Shown here: positions 43,584 to 53,008 of the stretch, in pieces | Layout: every line of letters starts with the position of its first letter | Numbering within the stretch: the first letter of the stretch is position 1 | From: JBJYIN01 sp046237015 | GTDB taxonomy: Bacteria > Pseudomonadota > Gammaproteobacteria > Enterobacterales > Enterobacteriaceae | Assembly (NCBI RefSeq): GCF_046237015.1 | Contig: NZ_JBJYIN010000008.1 | Location: forward strand, 124,001 to 188,000 | DNA length: 64,000 bases | Direction: 5' to 3' | Translations under genes and position numbers: made by a program | Notes under the pieces: model-generated | Database searches by the model: none | What the model saw: the letters and a program-made list of their open reading frames with translations, nothing else | What the model was told of the DNA's origin: nothing

Positions 43584-44546
43584 TTATTTCGCTGAGGATA
43601 AACCATCCAGATAACGTTCAGCATCCAGCGCGGCCATACACCCTGTACCCGCAGAGGTGATCGCCTGTCGATAGATATGATCCATCACGTCACCAGCAGC
43701 AAAAACACCGGGAATGCTGGTTTGCGTGGCATTACCATGAATACCTGACTGGACTTTGATATAGCCGTTTTCCAGTTCAAGCTGGCCGCCGAATACGGCG
43801 GTATTCGGGCTATGACCGATCGCAATGAAAACGCCAGCCAGTTCCAGCTCTTCTGTCTTATCGCTGCCCGTATCGCGCAGACGTACACCGGTAACGCCCA
43901 TATTGTCGCCGAGAACCTCATCCAGCGTACGGTTGGTATGAAGAATGATGTTGCCGTTTTTTACCTTATCCATCAGGCGATTAATCAGAATCTTTTCTGA
44001 ACGAAAACTGTCACGACGGTGGATTAAGTGCACTTCTGCGGCGATGTTGGATAAATAGAGCGCTTCCTCAACGGCTGTGTTTCCCCCCCCAACCACGGCA
44101 ACTTTCTGGGCGCGGTAGAAAAAACCATCACACGTCGCGCAGGCAGAAACCCCTTTACCTTTAAACGCTTCTTCTGAAGGCAAACCTAAATAACGAGCCG
44201 ATGCGCCTGTCGCAATAATCAGCGCATCACAGCTATATTCATCGCTATCACCAAATAAGCGGAATGGTCGAGTCTGCAAATCGACTCGCTGGATATGATC
44301 GAACACAATCTCAGTATTGAATTTTTCAGCGTGAGCGTGCATACGCTCCATCAACAGAGGACCGGTTAAATCATCCGCATCACCAGGCCAGTTCTCCACT
44401 TCGGTTGTGGTCGTTAACTGTCCTCCTTTTTCCATCCCTGTAATTAATACCGGGTTAAGATTCGCCCGTGCAGCGTAAACTGCTGCAGTGTATCCAGCCG
44501 GGCCAGAACCCAGAATCAATAGTTTGTGGTGTTTAACGGTACTCAT
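43584..44546 (-). CDS. trxB: thioredoxin reductase TrxB
   Basis: A 320-residue NADPH- and FAD-dependent homodimer that keeps thioredoxin reduced. FAD motif GSGPAGYTAAVYAARA near the N-terminus, redox pair C136-A-T-C139, NADPH motif VVGGGNTAVEEALYL and the C-terminal FAD contact GVFAAGDVMD. Same location beside cydD and lrp as in E. coli. Confidence 0.97.
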   Translation of the reverse strand: MSTVKHHKLLILGSGPAGYTAAVYAARANLNPVLITGMEKGGQLTTTTEVENWPGDADDLTGPLLMERMHAHAEKFNTEIVFDHIQRVDLQTRPFRLFGDSDEYSCDALIIATGASARYLGLPSEEAFKGKGVSACATCDGFFYRAQKVAVVGGGNTAVEEALYLSNIAAEVHLIHRRDSFRSEKILINRLMDKVKNGNIILHTNRTLDEVLGDNMGVTGVRLRDTGSDKTEELELAGVFIAIGHSPNTAVFGGQLELENGYIKVQSGIHGNATQTSIPGVFAAGDVMDHIYRQAITSAGTGCMAALDAERYLDGLSSAK

Positions 44547-45073
44547 GCGTGCCTCATTTCATGACGACGGACAATATGACGATTGTAAGGAAATTGCCTG
44601 AGTAAAAAAAGTGTGAGAAAAAGTTGTTAGCTATTTGTTTAATTGTTGATAGCTATTAGAGGCACAATCTGCTGATAGAACAGCTATATTCATAAGTAAA
44701 ATGACTGAAAGAAGGCCTTAAGCACGTTTTATCTTATTTAATCTGGCACTTTCTTCTGATTTTAGTTGTTTTACTTTGACAATCGGCTGGGCTTTTGCGA
44801 AAACATCTGGGGAAGAGGAAATTTTTTGTATGTGAACAGCTAAAAGCTCGGCTTTTCGTTCGTGTGCTGTCTGGTTGGCCTTTGTGCCATGGAAACCGTG
44901 TTTTTGCTGGGTAGAGTTTGGATTAAACTGGCAGAACAGCGACGGATAAGCGCCGGATGACAAAGGCTTTTGCCATACAAAATAGAGAGTGGGTCTTCTT
45001 TAGGGCAGCTCTGATGCATTGAAGTCTGTCGGAGTGTAGCAGGGGCAGGGAAAAGTGAAGAGAGACAATAATA
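44547..45073. other. trxB-lrp divergent intergenic region
   Basis: A 527-base stretch containing the trxB promoter and, by analogy with E. coli, the lrp promoter and a long lrp leader. An 81-codon minus-strand frame at 44718-44963 starts with TTG without a ribosome binding site and is not annotated. I saw no clear operator. Confidence 0.55.
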
Positions 45074-45568
45074 ATGGTAGACACTAAAAAACGACCAGGA
45101 AAAGATCTCGATCGTATTGATCGTAACATCCTGAACGAACTACAAAAAGATGGGCGAATTTCCAATGTCGAGCTTTCTAAACGGGTAGGGCTGTCACCGA
45201 CACCTTGTCTAGAACGTGTGCGCCGTCTGGAAAGGCAAGGATTTATTAACGGCTATACCGCATTGCTAAACCCCCATTATCTGGATGCGTCGCTGCTGGT
45301 ATTCGTTGAGATAACGTTGAACCGAGGTGCGCCGGATGTGTTTGAGCAGTTCAATACTGCGGTGCAGAAATTGGAGGAAATTCAGGAGTGTCATCTGGTT
45401 TCCGGCGACTTTGACTATTTGTTGAAAACGCGTGTGCCTGATATGTCTGCGTACCGTAAGCTGTTGGGTGAGACACTGCTGCGGTTGCCGGGTGTGAACG
45501 ATACGCGTACCTATGTGGTGATGGAAGAAGTTAAGCAAAGCAATCGTTTGGTTATCAGAACACGATAA
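45074..45568 (+). CDS. lrp: leucine-responsive regulatory protein Lrp
   Basis: A 164-residue global regulator. N-terminal helix-turn-helix (RISNVELSKRVGLSPTPCLERVRRLE, about residues 29-54) and C-terminal RAM ligand-binding domain (CHLVSGDFDYLLKTRVPDM). It is almost identical to E. coli Lrp and sits between trxB and ftsK. Confidence 0.97.
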   Translation: MVDTKKRPGKDLDRIDRNILNELQKDGRISNVELSKRVGLSPTPCLERVRRLERQGFINGYTALLNPHYLDASLLVFVEITLNRGAPDVFEQFNTAVQKLEEIQECHLVSGDFDYLLKTRVPDMSAYRKLLGETLLRLPGVNDTRTYVVMEEVKQSNRLVIRTR

Positions 45569-45606
45569 ATGCATGGGTGCAAAACCCGATAAATTCAGTT
45601 ACACTC

Positions 45607-45622
45607 CTGTGAATTTATACAG
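45607..45622 (+). promoter_or_regulatory. LexA (SOS) box upstream of ftsK
   Basis: CTGTGAATTTATACAG fits the LexA core CTGT-N8-ACAG perfectly, 63 bases before the ftsK start. E. coli ftsK (dinH) is SOS-inducible from a LexA-controlled promoter. Confidence 0.8.
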
Positions 45623-45626
45623 TCCC

Positions 45627-45652
45627 AGCGCCGGGTTTTTCTCGGCGCTTTG
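45627..45652 (+). terminator. lrp terminator / ftsK leader hairpin
   Basis: 7-bp stem AGCGCCG / CGGCGCT with a T-rich 9-base loop and a short TTTGT tail. It overlaps the probable ftsK leader, just after the LexA box, so it may end lrp transcripts only partially. Confidence 0.5.
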
Positions 45653-45684
45653 TCATAACCCTTTACAGGCCCCTGGAGAGACGC

Positions 45685-48600
45685 TTGAGCCAGGAATATA
45701 CAGAAGATAAAGAGATTACCCTGAAAAAACTCAGTGGTACTCGTCGTTTACTTGAAGCGATTTTAATCGTAGTGGGGCTTTTTGCCGTTTATCTGGGTGT
45801 CGCCTTACTGAGCTTTAGTCCCTCTGACCCCAGTTGGTCACAAACTGCATGGCATGAACCGATCCACAATTTTGGTGGCATTGCGGGTGCGTGGCTGGCA
45901 GATACCTTGTTTTTTATTTTTGGCGTGTTGGCTTATGCTATTCCGCCGATCATGCTGTGTCTGTGCTGGGCGGCGTTCCGCCAGCGAGATAATCAGAATG
46001 CCGTTGATTACTTTACTTTTTCTCTGCGTTTGATTGGTACATTAGCGCTCATCCTTACTTCTTGTGGTTTGGCGGCGTTGAATGTTGACGATCTTTATTA
46101 TTTTGCGTCAGGTGGTGTATTAGGGAGCCTGCTGAGCAGTTCTATGATCCCGCGCTTTAACAGCGTTGGTGCAACATTAATCCTGTTATGCGTTTGGGCT
46201 GCTGGATTGACGTTGTTTACTGGCTGGTCGTGGTTGACGATTGCGGAAAAAATAGGGGCCGGCGTTCTTGGGTGTCTAACTTTCATGTCCAACCGTTCTC
46301 GCAGAGAGAATGACTATCTGGATGATGATTCAGCAGATTCTACGCACAGTGCCGATCCACGAGACCAAATGGATTCGCCAGTAATCGATACCGATGATGC
46401 GCTGTTTTCTGCCCCTTCAACTGCGGATAGTGCAGTGCCAGCGACGGAAGGGGGAGGGAATGCTGATGTTGCAACAGAGTTAAGTTCGATAGCGGATTTA
46501 GATCAGCAGCAATCTGCCGCATCTGTGGCAAGCATACCGGAGCATTCTATCCTTCACTCGGTGCAGGAGCAGTCAGCCGTTCAGCAGAAAATAGATGCAT
46601 CGTCATCAATGAATCCGCCGTTATATTCCTTTGAACTGCCTACTTCTTCTGATAATTATCACGATCGCGCTGACGTTTCTACGCCCTATGGCGATAAAGA
46701 CATTTCGCCTACTCTGCCGCCGTTGGTTATACCGCCTGATGAGCATCGACCGAGTCTGGCTCAATCAGAAGCGGCAATGGCGGCAGGAAATACAGAATAT
46801 CCAGCGAACAATACCTTTATGCCTGCGTTTACCGCTACGAGTGACGGTAATTCACAGGTTAAACAGGTTGATGGCCCTGAATTACCTCGCCCCAACCCTG
46901 TTCGTATTCCGACCCGTCGAGAATTGGCTTCCTATGGCATCAAGTTACCGTCGCAGCGGTTAGCCGAAGAACAGGCAAAATTGGCTCAATCCCAGAACGA
47001 TACGAATGACATCGGGGTGAATCCAGATCCAGATAATGGATATGCTGACGATCCGGATAATATTGCCTTGCAGGAAGCAGCATTACAGCAAGAATATATT
47101 GCACAACAGCGTCAGCGCTATGGCGAGGAATATACTCAGCAGGAAGAGGATGAAGATGCGCTTTTACAAGCGCAATTAGCCAGGGATTTTGCGGCTCAGC
47201 AAAACAATCGTTATGGTCACTCCGATGAATTGGCGGCAGATGAGCGAGATGTTGTCGCTGAATCTCCTGATGAGAATTCGCTCCCCCGACGCCAAGAGCC
47301 TTTCCTGAGTGAAAGCATGCTGGCTGCATTATCAGCAGATCGTCAGGAGTTCGGCTTTTCACCCTATGCCGATCTGGTTGATGACACACCTACTGAGCCG
47401 TTATTTACACTTTCTGCTCAACCGCAGGATACTGAGCTTCCGGCATCGGCCGATGATGCAAGCAGAACTGGGGGCATTTCTGAATCAGCGCCCACTGTTC
47501 CAGCGGCAAAGGAACCTGTTGCAGAGGATGTGCAATCCTCTGAACGTTCGCCAATTATGGATAGCCTGATCCATCCGTTCCTGATGCGTAATGAACAGCC
47601 TTTGCAAAAACCAACAACCCCGCTGCCAACGTTGGATCTGCTAACCGCGCCGCCAGCCAGTGAGGCCCCCGTTGATAATTTTGCACTTGAGCAAACGGCC
47701 CGTTTGATTGAAGCCCGTTTAGCTGATTTTCGTGTGAAGGCCGAAGTCGTCGATCACCATCCTGGTCCAGTGATTACGAGGTATGAATTGGATCTGGCGC
47801 CTGGCGTGAAGGCTGCGCGTATCTCTAATTTGTCGAGAGACCTCGCTCGCTCGCTCTCTGTTGTCGCGGTGCGTATCGTTGAGGTCATTCCCGGCAAAAC
47901 GTATGTGGGGCTGGAGTTACCGAATCAGCATCGCCAAACCGTCTATCTACGAGAAGTGCTGGATTGTGCTCGCTTCCGTGACAATCCCTCTCCGCTGACA
48001 ATTGTGTTAGGGAAAGATATTGCCGGGGAACCCGTGGTCGCCGATCTGGCAAAAATGCCACATTTGCTCGTTGCGGGGACGACGGGGTCAGGGAAATCAG
48101 TCGGCGTTAACGCCATGATACTCAGTATGTTGTATAAAGCGACGCCGGAAGATGTACGCTTTATCATGATCGACCCGAAAATGCTGGAGCTGTCGGTTTA
48201 CGAAGGTATCCCTCATTTGCTGACAGAAGTGGTGACCGATATGAAGGATGCCGCGAATGCGTTGCGGTGGTGTGTCGGAGAAATGGAACGTCGTTATAAA
48301 CTGATGTCGGCGTTGGGTGTTCGTAATCTGGCTGGTTACAACGAACGAGTGAGAGAAGCGAATGCGATGGGGCGTCCTATCCCCGATCCTTTCTGGAAAC
48401 CTGGCGATAGCATGGATATGACGCCGCCAGTATTGGAAAAACTGCCCTATATCGTTGTTATGGTTGATGAGTTTGCCGACCTGATGATGGCGGTTGGCAA
48501 GAAGGTTGAAGAGTTGATCGCACGACTGGCGCAGAAAGCTCGTGCAGCCGGTATTCATTTGGTTCTGGCGACACAACGTCCTTCGGTTGATGTGATTACC

Positions 48601-49098
48601 GGCCTGATTAAAGCCAACATCCCAACGCGTATTGCTTTTACCGTATCCAGTAAAATTGATTCGCGTACTATTCTTGATCAGGGGGGTGCGGAATCCCTGT
48701 TGGGCATGGGAGACATGCTTTACATGGCACCTAACTCATCCATACCTGTACGTGTTCATGGCGCTTTTGTTCGCGATCAGGAAGTCCACGCGGTTGTTCA
48801 GGATTGGAAAGCACGCGGACGACCTCAATATATTGATAACATTGTCAGCGGTGGTGATGATGGTGAAGGGGGAACGCTTGGACTGGATGGCGATGAGGAA
48901 CTCGATCCTTTATTTGATCAGGCCGTTGCCTTTGTGGTCGAAAAACGCAGAGCATCAATCTCAGGCGTACAGCGACAGTTCCGTATTGGTTATAACCGTG
49001 CTGCTCGAATCGTAGAACAGATGGAAGCGCAGGGTATTGTGAGCTCACCTGGGCATAACGGTAACCGTGAAGTGTTGGCACCGCCGCCGATGGAATAA
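45685..49098 (+). CDS. ftsK: DNA translocase FtsK
   Basis: A 1137-residue divisome protein that pumps DNA at the septum and activates XerCD at dif. Starts with TTG, as in E. coli, after GGAGAG. Four spans lie in residues 20-200; then comes a long acidic, Q/P-rich linker (about 200-670) containing a repeated AQQxxRYG motif. The RecA-like motor has Walker A GTTGSGKS near residue 798 and Walker B YIVVMVDEFADL. The gamma winged-helix domain spans about 1073-1137 and reads KOPS. The linker is roughly 190 residues shorter than in E. coli FtsK (1329), normal variation for this region. Confidence 0.96.
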   Translation: MSQEYTEDKEITLKKLSGTRRLLEAILIVVGLFAVYLGVALLSFSPSDPSWSQTAWHEPIHNFGGIAGAWLADTLFFIFGVLAYAIPPIMLCLCWAAFRQRDNQNAVDYFTFSLRLIGTLALILTSCGLAALNVDDLYYFASGGVLGSLLSSSMIPRFNSVGATLILLCVWAAGLTLFTGWSWLTIAEKIGAGVLGCLTFMSNRSRRENDYLDDDSADSTHSADPRDQMDSPVIDTDDALFSAPSTADSAVPATEGGGNADVATELSSIADLDQQQSAASVASIPEHSILHSVQEQSAVQQKIDASSSMNPPLYSFELPTSSDNYHDRADVSTPYGDKDISPTLPPLVIPPDEHRPSLAQSEAAMAAGNTEYPANNTFMPAFTATSDGNSQVKQVDGPELPRPNPVRIPTRRELASYGIKLPSQRLAEEQAKLAQSQNDTNDIGVNPDPDNGYADDPDNIALQEAALQQEYIAQQRQRYGEEYTQQEEDEDALLQAQLARDFAAQQNNRYGHSDELAADERDVVAESPDENSLPRRQEPFLSESMLAALSADRQEFGFSPYADLVDDTPTEPLFTLSAQPQDTELPASADDASRTGGISESAPTVPAAKEPVAEDVQSSERSPIMDSLIHPFLMRNEQPLQKPTTPLPTLDLLTAPPASEAPVDNFALEQTARLIEARLADFRVKAEVVDHHPGPVITRYELDLAPGVKAARISNLSRDLARSLSVVAVRIVEVIPGKTYVGLELPNQHRQTVYLREVLDCARFRDNPSPLTIVLGKDIAGEPVVADLAKMPHLLVAGTTGSGKSVGVNAMILSMLYKATPEDVRFIMIDPKMLELSVYEGIPHLLTEVVTDMKDAANALRWCVGEMERRYKLMSALGVRNLAGYNERVREANAMGRPIPDPFWKPGDSMDMTPPVLEKLPYIVVMVDEFADLMMAVGKKVEELIARLAQKARAAGIHLVLATQRPSVDVITGLIKANIPTRIAFTVSSKIDSRTILDQGGAESLLGMGDMLYMAPNSSIPVRVHGAFVRDQEVHAVVQDWKARGRPQYIDNIVSGGDDGEGGTLGLDGDEELDPLFDQAVAFVVEKRRASISGVQRQFRIGYNRAARIVEQMEAQGIVSSPGHNGNREVLAPPPME

Positions 49099-49164
49099 TG
49101 TTATTCCTGGCTAATTCGAGTCGTTAGCAGACAATTCGCCTATCGCTGTTCAAACGGCTTCCGT

Positions 49165-49199
49165 TAAACTATCAACGACGCAACAGCGTCGATAGTTTA
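49165..49199. terminator. hairpin between ftsK and lolA
   Basis: TAAACTATC...CGACGC pairs with GCGTCG-ATAGTTTA (two-base bulge); no U tract. Probable end of ftsK or part of the lolA leader. Confidence 0.45.
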
Positions 49200-49239
49200 C
49201 CCCGATGAAGCGCGGTATCGGAAAATTCGAAGGATTTGT

Positions 49240-49854
49240 ATGATGAAAAAATGGTTAGTTGCCTGTTGTCTGATGTCCGGAATAGCATCAGTGAGCGCAT
49301 ATGCTGATGCAGCCAAAGATTTGCAAAGTCGGCTCAATAAAGTGAATAGTTTTCATGCCAGTTTCAGCCAGAAGGTGACCAGTGCAGATGGCGCAGCCGT
49401 GCAGGAAGGAGAAGGAGAGCTGTGGCTGAAACGTCCAAATCTGTTTAATTGGAAAACGATTTCACCAGATGAGAGTGTTTTGGTTTCTGATGGCAAGACG
49501 CTCTGGTTCTACAATCCATTTGTCGAACAGGTAACGGCAACCTGGTTAAAAGATGCGACAGGAAATACGCCTTTTATCTTGATTACCCGCAATGATGCCA
49601 GTGACTGGAATAAATACGTAGTACAGCAGAAAGGGGATGATTTTGAGCTGACACCAAAATCGGCTAACGGCAACTTGAAGCAATTCGCTATTAGCGTGAC
49701 GCCAGGTGGGACGATCAAAACATTTACTGCGACGGAACAGGATGGGCAACGTAGTACTTATGTGCTGAAAAATCAGCAGAATAGCGCCGCTGATTCGACC
49801 AAGTTTACGTTTACTCCGCCAAAAGGTGTGACGGTGGATGACCAGCGTCAGTGA
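49240..49854 (+). CDS. lolA: outer-membrane lipoprotein carrier protein LolA
   Basis: A 204-residue periplasmic chaperone that ferries lipoproteins from LolCDE to LolB. Signal peptide MKKWLVACCLMSGIASVSAYA, mature start DAAKDLQSRLNKV. The segments WLKRPNLFNW, KTLWFYNPFVEQ and NGNLKQF match E. coli. Two consecutive ATGs (49240, 49243) follow AAGGA; the second has the better spacing. rarA starts seven bases after the stop. Confidence 0.95.
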   Translation: MMKKWLVACCLMSGIASVSAYADAAKDLQSRLNKVNSFHASFSQKVTSADGAAVQEGEGELWLKRPNLFNWKTISPDESVLVSDGKTLWFYNPFVEQVTATWLKDATGNTPFILITRNDASDWNKYVVQQKGDDFELTPKSANGNLKQFAISVTPGGTIKTFTATEQDGQRSTYVLKNQQNSAADSTKFTFTPPKGVTVDDQRQ

Positions 49855-49861
49855 GGTTTGA

Positions 49862-51205
49862 GTGAGTAACCTGTCATTGGATTTTTCCCGCAATGAGTTT
49901 CAACCACTGGCCGCGCGTATGCGGCCAGTAACATTGGAGCAATATATCGGCCAACGGCATTTGCTTGGTGCGGATAAACCGTTGCCTCGCGCAATTGAAG
50001 CTGGGCAGCTCCATTCAATGATCTTGTGGGGCCCCCCAGGGACTGGGAAAACGACGCTGGCTGAATTAATCGGCCATTATGGGCAAGCGGATGTTGAACG
50101 CATTTCAGCGGTCACATCCGGTATTAAAGAAATTCGTGAAGCTATTGAACGTGCTCGACAAAACCGCAATGCTGGGCGTAGAACGATTCTGTTTGTTGAC
50201 GAAGTCCATCGATTTAATAAAAGTCAACAAGATGCATTTTTACCGCACATTGAAGATGGCACCATTACGTTCATTGGTGCGACGACTGAAAACCCTTCTT
50301 TCGAACTCAACTCTGCGTTGTTGTCACGGGCTCGTGTCTATTTGCTGAAGGCTCTGACGACGGAAGACATTGAGCAGGTACTTCGACAGGCCATGACCGA
50401 TAGTGAACGCGGATATGGCGGACAACATATTATTCTGCAAGATGATACCTGCCATATGCTGGCTGAGTTGGTTAATGGTGATGCCCGTCGTGCGTTGAAT
50501 AGCCTGGAATTGATGGCCGATATGGCGGAGATTGATAAAAAAGGCTATCGCACGTTAACCCCTTCGCTACTCAAAGAGGTTTCTGGAGAACGTAGTGCGC
50601 GTTTTGATAATAAAGGCGATCGTTACTACGATCTGATTTCTGCTTTGCATAAATCGGTGAGAGGGTCTGCACCGGATGCCGCTTTATATTGGTATGCCCG
50701 TATTATCACGGCTGGCGGCGATCCGCTGTATGTTGCTCGTCGACTGTTGGCGATCGCTTCGGAAGATGTTGGGAACGCCGATCCTCGTGGTATGCAGGTT
50801 GCTATTGCTGCATGGGATTGCTTCACACGAGTGGGGCCTGCTGAAGGGGAAAGAGCGATTGCTCAGGCTATCGTTTATCTGGCGTGTGCACCAAAAAGCA
50901 ATGCTGTTTATACCGCATTTAAAGCGGCGATGCAGGATGCCAGTGAAAAGCCGGATTATGATGTTCCTGAGCATTTACGCAATGCGCCGACCCGTCTGAT
51001 GAAAGAGATGGGGTTAGGGGCTGAGTATCGTTATGCCCATAACGAACCTAATGCTTATGCTGCCGGAGAGAGTTATTTTCCGCCAGAGATGGTAGAAACT
51101 CGGTATTACACCCCTTCTGCTCGTGGGCTTGAAGGTAAAATTGGTGAAAAGCTCGCCTGGCTCGCTGCTCAGGATCAAAATAGCCCGACAAAACGCTACC
51201 GCTGA
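49862..51205 (+). CDS. rarA: replication-associated recombination protein RarA
   Basis: A 447-residue AAA+ protein (MgsA family) acting at stalled replication forks. Walker A GPPGTGKTT, Walker B LFVDEVHRFNKSQQDAF, sensor GATTENPSFELNSALLSR, and the C-terminal tetramerisation domain. Begins with GTG, coupled to lolA as in E. coli, and is followed by serS after 105 bases. Confidence 0.95.
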   Translation: MSNLSLDFSRNEFQPLAARMRPVTLEQYIGQRHLLGADKPLPRAIEAGQLHSMILWGPPGTGKTTLAELIGHYGQADVERISAVTSGIKEIREAIERARQNRNAGRRTILFVDEVHRFNKSQQDAFLPHIEDGTITFIGATTENPSFELNSALLSRARVYLLKALTTEDIEQVLRQAMTDSERGYGGQHIILQDDTCHMLAELVNGDARRALNSLELMADMAEIDKKGYRTLTPSLLKEVSGERSARFDNKGDRYYDLISALHKSVRGSAPDAALYWYARIITAGGDPLYVARRLLAIASEDVGNADPRGMQVAIAAWDCFTRVGPAEGERAIAQAIVYLACAPKSNAVYTAFKAAMQDASEKPDYDVPEHLRNAPTRLMKEMGLGAEYRYAHNEPNAYAAGESYFPPEMVETRYYTPSARGLEGKIGEKLAWLAAQDQNSPTKRYR

Positions 51206-51310
51206 ACTAAGCGTTGCGGTAAGGTTAACGAGATATTTTTGTAACGCGGCGAGATTCGATTCGTCGCGTTTGCTAACATTCCATTTGATAATCATAAGCA
51301 CAGGATTAGC

Positions 51311-52606
51311 ATGCTCGATCCCAATTTACTGCGTAATGAGCTAGACGCAGTCGCCGAAAAGCTACTGGCTCGCAGGGGCTTTAAACTGGATGTTGACACC
51401 CTGCGTAAGCAGGAGGAACGTCGTAAAGTTCTACAGGTAGAAACTGAAAATCTGCAGGCTCAGCGAAATTCCCGATCGAAAGAGATTGGTGCAGCGAAAG
51501 CGCGTGGCGAAGATATCGAGCCATTGCGCCGTGAAGTCAATGAACTGGGTGAGAAGTTGGACGCGGCTAAAACAGAGCTGGACCAACTGCAAAATGACAT
51601 TCGGGACTTGGCATTGACGATCCCCAATATGCCGGATGACTCAGTGCCGCTTGGCAAAGATGAGCACGATAATAAGGAAATTAGCCGCTGGGGTGAGCCT
51701 CGTAAGTATGATTTCCCCGTACGTGATCATGTTGAACTGGGAGAGATGGCGGCAGGGTTGGATTTTGCTGCTGCGGTGAAATTGACGGGCGCACGCTTTG
51801 TTGTCATGAAAGGGCAAATTGCCCGACTGCATCGTGCTTTATCTCAGTTTATGTTGGATTTACATACTCAACAGCACGGTTATCAGGAAGCCTATGTGCC
51901 TTACCTGGTGAATCATGCAACGTTATATGGAACCGGGCAATTACCTAAGTTTGGGGAGGATTTGTTCCACACCAAACCGCTGAGTGAAGAAGCCGAAACC
52001 AGCGCCTATGCGTTGATTCCGACAGCCGAGGTTCCGCTGACCAATCTGGTCCGTGATGAAATCCTTGATGAAGATTCATTGCCGCTGAAAATGACGGCTC
52101 ATACGCCGTGTTTTCGTTCCGAAGCAGGCTCTTATGGCCGTGATACCCGTGGTTTAATTCGTATGCACCAGTTTGATAAAGTTGAACTGGTACAGGTTGT
52201 TCGCCCTGAAGACTCGATGCAGGCGTTAGAAGAACTGACAACACATGCGGAAACGGTATTACAGTTACTGAAATTGCCTTATCGCAAAGTGCTGTTGTGT
52301 ACTGGCGATATGGGATTTGGATCCAGCAAAACCTATGATTTAGAGGTATGGTTGCCTGCTCAGGATACGTATCGCGAGATCTCTTCCTGCTCCAATATGT
52401 GGGATTTCCAGGCCCGTCGTATGCAAGCGCGTTGCCGTAGCAAAAGCGATAAGAAAACACGCTTGGTGCATACGTTGAATGGTTCGGGATTGGCCGTGGG
52501 GCGTACACTCGTTGCCGTCTTAGAAAACTATCAGCAAGCCGATGGCAGAATTGAAATTCCTGAAGTATTACGCCCGTATATGGGTGGTCTGGAATATATT
52601 TCATAA
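51311..52606 (+). CDS. serS: seryl-tRNA synthetase
   Basis: A 431-residue class II synthetase. The N-terminal antiparallel coiled coil (about residues 30-100) binds the long arm of tRNA-Ser. Motif 2 FRSEAGSYGRDTRGLIRMHQF and motif 3 LNGSGLAVGRTLVAVLEN are intact. A strong terminator follows. Confidence 0.97.
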   Translation: MLDPNLLRNELDAVAEKLLARRGFKLDVDTLRKQEERRKVLQVETENLQAQRNSRSKEIGAAKARGEDIEPLRREVNELGEKLDAAKTELDQLQNDIRDLALTIPNMPDDSVPLGKDEHDNKEISRWGEPRKYDFPVRDHVELGEMAAGLDFAAAVKLTGARFVVMKGQIARLHRALSQFMLDLHTQQHGYQEAYVPYLVNHATLYGTGQLPKFGEDLFHTKPLSEEAETSAYALIPTAEVPLTNLVRDEILDEDSLPLKMTAHTPCFRSEAGSYGRDTRGLIRMHQFDKVELVQVVRPEDSMQALEELTTHAETVLQLLKLPYRKVLLCTGDMGFGSSKTYDLEVWLPAQDTYREISSCSNMWDFQARRMQARCRSKSDKKTRLVHTLNGSGLAVGRTLVAVLENYQQADGRIEIPEVLRPYMGGLEYIS

Positions 52607-52626
52607 TGAGATTGTGAATTATTATC

Positions 52627-52660
52627 AAATAAACGCCCGTTGAGGGCGTTTATTTTTTTA
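52627..52660 (+). terminator. Rho-independent terminator of serS
   Basis: Perfect 12-bp stem AAATAAACGCCC / GGGCGTTTATTT, 5-base loop, running into a seven-base T tract. Confidence 0.92.
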
Positions 52661-52827
52661 ATCAAACGTGCCTATCTAATATACCTGGTAAATATAACAC
52701 TTCCTTATTTTCAACTTATTAATTTCCTTTCTTTTTAAAAAACGCTGTATAAATAAATATACATCGATTTGTCCTCGGATATTCTGAATCACAAAATGGA
52801 ATAAAAAATTAATCGTTTATTGGTTTA

Positions 52828-52841
52828 TTGATTTCCAGCAA
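52828..52841 (+). promoter_or_regulatory. candidate FNR site of dmsA
   Basis: TTGATTTCCAGCAA matches TTGAT-N4-ATCAA at 9 of 10 positions. Its centre is about 42 bases before the start predicted from TATATA at 52866-52871, the class II activator position. FNR activation of dmsABC is established in E. coli. Confidence 0.65.
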
Positions 52842-53008
52842 GGTATGAATTCAATATCAGTAGAGTATATAGGGATAATAATAAGTACCACTTTAGTATT
52901 ATCTGGTGTTGAGGCTATTGGCCAGAGAACATTGATACGGATTTGATGTCGTGAAAAACATAAAGAACATCACATTATGAGTAATTTATCCTTCATTGGA
53001 GTATGAGC

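Larger units (their letters stand above)
52607..53008. other. serS-dmsA intergenic region
   Basis: A 402-base AT-rich region with the serS terminator (52627-52660) and the dmsA promoter. A candidate FNR site (52828-52841) and a TATATA -10-like box at 52866 imply a leader of about 130 bases. No gene seen. Confidence 0.6.

Noticed and set aside
44718..44963. 81-codon minus-strand ORF between trxB and lrp
   Set aside because: TTG start without ribosome binding site, low-complexity composition, lies in the expected lrp leader region; no recognisable family.
48097..48576. 159-codon ORF antisense to the FtsK motor domain
   Set aside because: Histidine/arginine-rich shadow of a highly conserved coding region; no start signals.
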